From DASRIA01 sp038203635 (GTDB taxonomy: Bacteria; Actinomycetota; Thermoleophilia; Solirubrobacterales; JBBDJG01), in the NCBI GenBank assembly GCA_038203635.1, contig JBBRDT010000003.1, forward strand, positions 27,159 to 91,158: a stretch of DNA of 64,000 bases, read 5' to 3'. A program made the translations under genes and the position numbers. The notes under the pieces were generated by a model. It had not been told where the DNA came from and did no database searches. It was given only the letters and a program-made list of their open reading frames with translations. Numbering within the stretch: the first letter of the stretch is position 1; each line of letters starts with the position of its first letter. Positions 59,228 through 64,000 of the stretch are shown here, in pieces.

Positions 59228-60380
59228 GTGTCTGACAGAGCTCGATACACGGTTCAAGTGATCGCGACTTCGCCCGATGACCGGCCCGAGATGCTCGCGC
59301 GAACGTTGGAAGAGTTGCTACGAGCTCATGGCCTTCATCTAGTGATACAGATCGTGGTCGGTCCAAACCCGCCGGGGGATGAGCCTTCAATTGTCGTCTT
59401 CATGGGGAGCGAGGACGCGGCTGGAGACGACGACTGCCTCGCGGCAGTGCGGGTCGCGCTAGAGGCGGACCGCGTCGTTCTGCCTGTCGCGTCCGCTCCG
59501 AACCGCGTCGATGCGGAGCTTCCATCTTCGTTGGGCTCATACAACGCTTGGTTTTGGCAGGATCCGGAGCCGAGCCACCAGCTGGCGCGATTCGTTCTTG
59601 AGGAGTTGGGAATAGAGGAACGGAGTCGGCAGGTGTTCATCAGTCACCGGCGCCAAGACGGCTTGTTGATGGCGGAGCAGCTCCATGACGATCTGGGACG
59701 AGCGCGATTCCGGCCGCATCGACCGGTTCGCCATACGGCCTGGTGCGAATGTGCAGGACAGGATTGCCGACGGGCTCGAGGAATTCGCCTTTCTGCTTCT
59801 TCTTGAGTCCCCCCTCGCGGCGGAATCCCACTGGGTGTTCTACGAGGTCGAATACGCACTTAGCCACGCCATGGGCATTGCGATCGTGAGATGGCCGGGC
59901 AAGGTGCCGGAGCTTCCAGGTACGAGCGGCCTGCCACGCGTGCAACTCGAGGCTGCCGACCTGATAGATGACGGTGGCTACGAAGTCTTGACGCCGGCGG
60001 CCCTCGCGCGGGTTGTGGCCGAAGTGGAGCAAGCTCATGCAGCTGGCCTTGTACGTCGGCGGCGCAGTCTTGTTAGCAGCGTCGCGGATGCTGCACGCGC
60101 TGCCGGTCGTCCCGTCGTTGGCCTCGTCGGTTGGAGGCTACTCGTTGGCGATGAGCCATCAGGTCGCGAAGTCGTCGGGGTCGCGACTCGCCTGCCAACT
60201 GCCGACGACCTATTCGGAGTCGATCGCGCAGCCGAGACCATCCTCGGCGCCGGTCGGAAGGGCGTAGTGGTTCACGCGGCTCGCCGGCTTACAGACGAAC
60301 GGCGGGACCTCCTCACCTGGGCGACGGGGGAGCGTAGCCTTGCGCTTGTCCCCGAGAACGGGATTGGCGGCTACTGGTGA
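59228..60380 (+). pseudogene. TIR-domain protein, split by a frameshift
   Basis: Two overlapping frames make one protein of ~383 residues. Residues 1-134 are an alpha/beta domain of unknown type. The TIR domain begins with RQVFISHRRQDGLLMAEQLH. The frame breaks at 59717: FRP continues only in another frame as IDRFAIRPGANVQDRIADGL, FAFLLLLESPLAAESH and WVFYEVEYALSHAMGI, where W-V-F-Y-E is the WxxxE motif carrying the NADase Glu. A missing two-base TT (making P-F-I-D) would restore it. A C-terminal alpha/beta region ends at 60380 with a GTGA overlap to the SLOG gene. If the shift is a sequencing error, the gene is intact. Confidence 0.75.
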
Positions 60381-61078
60381 CGCGCAGCGAAGGGTCAGAC
60401 CACCGTACGTTCGGCCTTAGTTTCAAGGAGATGGTGAGCCAAGACAGACGGCTCGACGGGCAACGGGTCTTTTTGTCCGCCAGTATTCCGAGCGCCGAGC
60501 GGTGGTCCGGTTCCTTTGATCCGCTTGCGATCACGGATGCCGTTGTCGCTTTCGCACGCGCTGCGCTCACGACCGGCGCATCTCTCGTGACAGCTGCGCA
60601 TCCAACGGTGGCACCGCTACTCTTGTACGTCGCGAACGAGTTTCCGAGTGTCCGAGAGAAGGAGCCGTCGGTGATCGTCTACCAATCACGGCTCTTTGAT
60701 GATGTTCTACCGCGCGCGACCTACGAGCTTGCAGAGCATGGGATCGGCGAGCTCCTCTGGACTGAAGCTGCTTCTGGTGAGGCGCCTCAACCAGGGCGAT
60801 GGGACAAGAGCCTGGCCCTTCTCCGTAGGCAGATGCTCGAGGCAACCAACCCGGTTGCAGCTGTGCTCATTGGCGGTATGGAAGGGATACAACGGGAATT
60901 CGACCTCTTTCGAGATCTCTTCCCCAACCGCTCGCTTTACCCCGTTAGACAACCGGGGGATGCGGCAAGTCTGCTCGACTATCCCGGTCCAGATCAACTC
61001 GCTGGGGAGCTCGCTGTGAATAGGACGTACCCAGCGCTGTTCCGCCACATTATGGACCACATAGCGGACCAAGTGTAA
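60377..61078 (+). CDS. SLOG-domain protein (STALD, Sir2/TIR-associating type)
   Basis: A 233-residue protein. The segment RVFLSASIPSAERWSGSFDP followed by ITDAVVAFARAALTTGASLVTAAHPTVAPLLLYVANEF is the Rossmann-like SLOG core of the Sir2- and TIR-associating group, the domain that binds the cyclic ADP-ribose signal at the C-terminus of ThsA in Thoeris. No SIR2 or transmembrane part is attached. It is coupled to the TIR gene by a GTGA overlap and is the only one of the three main genes with an unbroken frame. A sensor for a TIR product is the likely role (inference). Confidence 0.72.
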   Translation: MTRSEGSDHRTFGLSFKEMVSQDRRLDGQRVFLSASIPSAERWSGSFDPLAITDAVVAFARAALTTGASLVTAAHPTVAPLLLYVANEFPSVREKEPSVIVYQSRLFDDVLPRATYELAEHGIGELLWTEAASGEAPQPGRWDKSLALLRRQMLEATNPVAAVLIGGMEGIQREFDLFRDLFPNRSLYPVRQPGDAASLLDYPGPDQLAGELAVNRTYPALFRHIMDHIADQV

Positions 61079-61156
61079 GGCTCAACCATTCTCCCACCCC
61101 AAACGATTCACCAGCTCAGGGCGTCGCAAAATCGGTAGGCCATAAGAAAGGTGACG

Positions 61157-61535
61157 ATGGCTAAGACAAAAGTGTTCGTTGCTTTCGACTACGACAACGA
61201 CAAGACATTGAAAGAGTTCATCATCGGTCAGGCGAACCCTGCCGGACTCCCCCTTCGAAGTGTCGGATCACTCCCTGAAGGAGTCAGCTCCGGAGAAAGA
61301 GTGGGAGGAGAGGGCTCGGGCCGCCATCACGCGGGCAGACAAGTTCGTTGTCATGCTCGGCCCCAATACGGTCCATGCGCCAGGAGTACTGAAAGAGGTT
61401 GCCATGGCCCTCGAACTGGATAGGGAGCGCTTCCAAATCGTTGGCTACAAGGATGGATCCGAGGACTGGGCTGTTCCGGGTGGAGGCCGAACGTATCGGT
61501 GGAACTGGGACAACCTCAAAAAACTGCTCGCGTGA
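61157..61535 (+). pseudogene. MTH538/ThsB-type TIR-like protein 1, single-base frameshift
   Basis: The combined frame encodes ~125 residues. AKTKVFVAFDYDNDKTLKEF starts the TIR-like fold, and after the break near 61244 SPFEVSDHSLKESAPEKEWE continues, then FVVMLGPNTVHAPGVLKEVAMALE and TYRWNWDNLKKLLA. All the family's landmarks are there; one extra G in a CCGGAC context explains the break. ATG 61157 follows AAAGGTGACG. ThsB proteins make cyclic ADP-ribose isomers from NAD in Thoeris. Confidence 0.72.
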
Positions 61536-61539
61536 TTGA

Positions 61540-61892
61540 AGGTCGGAAGCCTTGTTGGGCGGGCAGCTGCGTGGCAACACTCGCTTCCAGATTGAGAATT
61601 GGTCCATGAAAGAGGCAGCGCCGCAACGACTCTGGAGAACCGAAGCCCGGCAGAGAATTAGCCGGTCGGATATCGTGTTGGTGGTTGTCGGGTCCCAGCC
61701 CATCGTGCCCAAGGCGTACTTGCAGAAATCGCCATGGCTCGCGCCGCTGAACCGCCAGTCCCTATCCGGCAAATCGTTGCATACAGAGACCGATCCTCAC
61801 CGCCTCGCGTGCCTAACGCTGGTCGTCTTTACCGCTGGGGCCATGAAAACCTAGTAGCGGTGCTTGACGTCCCGCGCCGGCGAGCACTCTGA
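61540..61892 (+). pseudogene. MTH538/ThsB-type TIR-like protein 2, truncated and frameshifted
   Basis: Only four bases after gene 1 a second copy starts without its first ~25 residues: the frame opens after a TGA at 61537 and reads LLGGQLRGNTRFQIENWSMK and RSDIVLVVVG. Near 61696 it slips, and the true continuation is HRAQGVLAEIAMARAAEPPV, PIRQIVAYRDRSSPPRVPNA and GRLYRWGHENLVAVL, stopping at 61892. Both the deletion and the slip indicate decay or assembly problems. The two copies are diverged paralogues. Confidence 0.65.
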
Positions 61893-61910
61893 CGTGTAGC
61901 GTTCGGTCTT

Positions 61911-62375
61911 ATGACCGAGTATGGCGACCTCCATGACCAACAGGTCAAGCATCTGGAGATGATCCAGGGCGTCGTCGCTCGCCTTGGCAGCAATGCATTC
62001 TTGATCAAGGGCTGGGCGATCACGGTCACAGGCGCGTTCGTAGCCTTTGCCGTCGATCGAGACCAATGGGAGCTGGCCGCGGCAAGCGTCGTGCCAACGT
62101 TGCTGTTTTGGCTTCTAGACACCTCCTTTCTGCGAAACGAACGGCTCTTTCGCCACCTCTTCGCTCGGGTGGCCAAGGGCGAGGAGAAGCCCTTCTTCAT
62201 GGGCGCGACTAGTAAGCCGTATGTCAATCAAGTCAAGGCCGACGCACGGCTAGACAAGTCGAAGGAAGATGTTTCATCGCGCTTCAGGACGTTCTGGCGA
62301 GAGACGCTGATCTTGTTCTACGGCGCCGTGATCCTCATTGCACTCGTGGTCGCATTCGTCATCTGTCGCTCTTGA
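61911..62375 (+). CDS. Small membrane protein of the TIR/SLOG cluster
   Basis: A 154-residue protein with an N-terminal helix (LEMIQGVVARLGSNAF) and three hydrophobic segments: residues 29-48, 55-74 and 131-151. The LGSNAFLIKGWAITVTGAF and LFWLLDTSFLRNERLFRHLF segments recall membrane proteins that I remember next to MTH538-type TIR genes in diverse bacteria. It starts 19 bases after the second TIR-like gene, on the same strand. It might be the membrane-damaging effector of the cluster. That role is inference; no characterised homologue is known to me. Confidence 0.65.
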   Translation: MTEYGDLHDQQVKHLEMIQGVVARLGSNAFLIKGWAITVTGAFVAFAVDRDQWELAAASVVPTLLFWLLDTSFLRNERLFRHLFARVAKGEEKPFFMGATSKPYVNQVKADARLDKSKEDVSSRFRTFWRETLILFYGAVILIALVVAFVICRS

Positions 62376-62387
62376 GGCGTCCGCCTC

Positions 62388-62822
62388 CTACTGCTCCAAG
62401 CAGGCCTTGCGAACAGCGTCGGCCAAGTTCTCCTTCAGCTGCTTCTGCATCGGCTTCTTTGGGGGCCAGATATGGAGCTCATCGCCTTCCCAGCGCGGAA
62501 CGACGTGCAGGTGAAGATGGAAGACGTTCTGCTCGGCCGCTCCTCCGGCAGAGGAAATCAAGTTCATGCCCTCGGGGGCGACGGCCTTCCTGACCGCATC
62601 CCCGACGTGGATGACCGCCCCCATAAGGTCGGCGGCAAGCTCCGCGTCTACCGACCAGAGATCTGGAACATGGACTCTGGGGATTATCAGCGTGTGGCCT
62701 GGCGTCGCCGGCTCGGGAGGGAAGAAGGCCACCCATTGGTTCCCCTCACATACGTTCTCGACGGACGGGTCTTCGCCACGAGCAATCGCGCAGAAGGGGC
62801 AGTTTTGGCTTGCATCGTCCAT
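62388..62822 (-). CDS. HIT-family protein
   Basis: A ~144-residue histidine-triad protein. The zinc-like start QNCPFCAIARGEDPS and the triad VFHLHLHVVPR are clear. ATG 62822 is chosen because it gives the normal HIT N-terminus; upstream starts add unrelated sequence. HIT proteins hydrolyse nucleotidyl phosphoramidates and dinucleotides. It ends 12 bases from the convergent membrane protein gene. It was the second gene of an operon whose first gene is now cut by an IS element. Confidence 0.82.
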   Translation of the reverse strand: MDDASQNCPFCAIARGEDPSVENVCEGNQWVAFFPPEPATPGHTLIIPRVHVPDLWSVDAELAADLMGAVIHVGDAVRKAVAPEGMNLISSAGGAAEQNVFHLHLHVVPRWEGDELHIWPPKKPMQKQLKENLADAVRKACLEQ

Positions 62823-62829
62823 CCGCTGT

Positions 62830-62937
62830 CTAGCGTCCCGCATCGAGCGCTGCTTGCTCGATCCATGTCGCCGCGTTGTGATATCCGTGGTCGGCGGCCC
62901 AGTCGTAGGTGGGATAGATGTGGGAGAGAGGAATGTC
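62830..62937 (-). pseudogene. C-terminal remnant of a gene cut by the IS3 element
   Basis: Reading into the IS end, the minus strand encodes IPLSHIYPTYDWAADHGYHN followed by AATWIEQAALDAGR and TAG, then eight bases to the HIT start. Codon usage is gene-like. The frame has no start before the IS terminus, so the rest of the gene has been displaced. I do not recognise the family. Confidence 0.5.
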
Positions 62938-62970
62938 TGGACCTGACCCGTTTCTGTGGACACGTTTCCG

Positions 62971-63852
62971 TTAGGACAGCGAAGCTACTTCCTTTCCTGA
63001 TTGGGAGAGATTCTCATACTCCTCCGGGCTGGAGTTCCCGAGCGTCGTGTGCAGCCTGACGCGGTTGTAGAAGACCTCGATCCACTCGAAGACGGCGACT
63101 CTCGCGTCGGCCTTGGTAGGCCACGAGTAGCGGTTCACGAGTTCGCGCTTAAGGGTCGAGAAGAACGACTCGGCAACAGCGTTGTCGAGCGCCGAGCCCT
63201 TCGAGCCCATCGAGACGTCGATGCCGGCCTCGCGCAGGTGCTCGCCCATCGCAAGCGACACGTACTGCGATCCGTGGTCGGAGTGGTGCACCAGCCCCGG
63301 GCCCGGTCGACGGCGCGCGATCGCCATCTGCACCGCATCGACGACAAGCTCCGCACGCAGGTGGTCTTGAAGCGACCAGCCCACGCAGCGCCGCGAGTGG
63401 CAGTCGAGCACCGCCGCCAAGTAGAGCCAGCCCTCCCAGGTGCGCACGTAGGTGATGTCGGCGACCCACAGGCAGTTCGGCGCGGTCGGGCTCCACTCCC
63501 GCCGCACCAGGTCGGGCGCGGTCGCGACGCCGGGCACGCGGATCGTGGTCTTGCCGCGGCGGCGCTTGATCAGGCCCGAGATGCGCGCTTCGCGCATCAG
63601 GCGAGCAACGCGCTTGCGCGAAACGCAGATCCCGCGCCGGCGCAGCATCGCGTGCACGCGCGGCGCGCCGTAGGTCTCGCGCGAGTCGCGGTGGATCTCA
63701 CGGATCGCATCTCCGAGCTCGTCGTTCTCGAGCCTGCGTTGGCAGGGTGTCCTGCGCTCGGCGGCGTAGAACCCGGCGCGCGATACCTCGAGCACCCTGC
63801 AAAGCGTGGCGACCGCATGATTGGCCCTCTCCGCGCGGATGAAGCGATGCAC
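62971..63852 (-). CDS. IS3-family transposase OrfB (integrase core)
   Basis: A 293-residue DDE transposase. The N-terminal HTH_21 region (ATLCRVLEVSRAGFYAAERR) precedes the rve domain. The catalytic residues lie in VADITYVRTWEGWLYLAAVL (first D), VHHSDHGSQY (second D) and DNAVAESFFSTLKRELV (E). It starts at GTG 63852. It lies in a -1 frame relative to OrfA, so the active product is probably an OrfAB fusion made by ribosomal frameshifting. Confidence 0.9.
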   Translation of the reverse strand: MHRFIRAERANHAVATLCRVLEVSRAGFYAAERRTPCQRRLENDELGDAIREIHRDSRETYGAPRVHAMLRRRGICVSRKRVARLMREARISGLIKRRRGKTTIRVPGVATAPDLVRREWSPTAPNCLWVADITYVRTWEGWLYLAAVLDCHSRRCVGWSLQDHLRAELVVDAVQMAIARRRPGPGLVHHSDHGSQYVSLAMGEHLREAGIDVSMGSKGSALDNAVAESFFSTLKRELVNRYSWPTKADARVAVFEWIEVFYNRVRLHTTLGNSSPEEYENLSQSGKEVASLS

Positions 63853-63857
63853 CTCGC

Positions 63858-64000
63858 CTACCTCCGCCCGGTCTCGCCCGCGAAGAAGGCCGCTCGGCTT
63901 TTCTGAGGATCTCGCGCTCCTCGCGGAGCCTTCGGTTCTCGCGCTCGAGCTCGCGCAGGCGCGTGCGCTCGTCGCTGGTCAGGCCGGACTTGCGGCCGGT
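63858..64000 (-). pseudogene. IS3-family OrfA (partial, with an indel)
   Basis: The visible C-terminal part of OrfA reads TGRKSGLTSDERTRLRELER then LREEREILRKA, the leucine-zipper region common to IS3 elements. The natural ending AAFFAGETGRR and TAG (63858) lies in a different frame, so a one-base loss (or two-base gain) near 63886 interrupts it. An AAAA run just before could also be the slippery site for OrfAB. The 5' part is outside the window. Confidence 0.6.

Larger units (their letters stand above)
62937..64000 (-). mobile_element. IS3-family insertion sequence (right part, continues off window)
   Basis: The element carries overlapping orfA and orfB transposase genes on the minus strand. 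Its inner end appears to be at about 62937, where TGGACCTGACCCGTTTCTGT followed by GGACAC resembles IS3-group terminal repeats. The other end is beyond 64000, so length, inverted repeats and target duplication cannot be checked. Confidence 0.75.

Noticed and set aside
1..64000. CRISPR array, rRNA genes or plasmid/phage replication genes
   Set aside because: No regularly spaced repeats, no rRNA sequence and no phage structural or replication genes were seen; the only mobile element is the IS3-type one at the right end.

Overview
This is a high-GC chromosomal segment with dense, short-spaced genes, many GTG/TTG starts and many 4-base stop/start overlaps. Gene content suggests an actinobacterium, probably of the Thermoleophilia/Solirubrobacterales type. 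The pointers are secreted cupredoxins with Arg/Lys-rich Ig-like tails, DUF4242 and DUF2277 proteins, and a metG-tatD-rsmA-ispE block. This placement is inferred from gene content and not tested.

Layout. 0-2.6 kb: end of a RibD-like reductase, an HhH-GPD glycosylase-like protein and two coupled exported cupredoxins. 2.7-9.5 kb: a DHA2 exporter, a tiny ORF with an exceptionally long Shine-Dalgarno, a complete branched-chain amino acid ABC operon (livG-F-H-M-K order on the minus strand) and a trypsin fragment. 9.5-20.2 kb: an exported protein, a methyltransferase, a MarR-MFS-MFS operon, tRNA-Gln(TTG), a PucR/CdaR-type regulator, a DedA-PAP2 fusion, and a TetR/AhpD-like pair. 20.2-25 kb: the metG-eamA-tatD-rsmA-ispE operon. 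25-35 kb: RidA, an M23 peptidase, an SDH-type membrane protease, RsmI, a ROK kinase, an LCP ligase, FluC, a beta-helix protein, a repeat protein and an FmdB zinc ribbon. 35-43 kb: glycyl-tRNA synthetase with a GNAT gene, a MmcQ/YjbR protein, a divergent DUF4242/TetR pair with a clear operator, a crotonase, DUF2277, a frameshifted PHP-domain protein and an O-methyltransferase. 43-49 kb: a stress-flavoured group (cold-shock protein, histone H1-like protein, hemerythrin, site-2 protease with CBS domains, two double-domain UspA proteins) and a small graveyard of gene fragments. 49-59 kb: an FAH protein, an NTF2-like gene coupled to a membrane Ser/Thr kinase whose Kelch sensor is duplicated by an exact 900-bp unit, then three coupled or adjacent exported hydrolases (ceramidase-like, GH36-like, S15-like).

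59.2-62.4 kb is the most interesting part. It is a compositionally different, tightly packed cluster of a TIR protein, a SLOG (STALD-type) protein, two MTH538/ThsB-type TIR-like genes and a small three-helix membrane protein. It looks like a Thoeris-related NAD-signalling defence island that lacks the SIR2 effector and carries a membrane protein instead. Three of its reading frames contain single indels. It is bordered by a HIT gene whose upstream operon partner has been cut by an IS3-family element at the right edge of the window.

Six genes in the window are broken by short indels, four of them between 59.7 and 63.9 kb. Sequencing error and genuine decay cannot be separated from the sequence alone.
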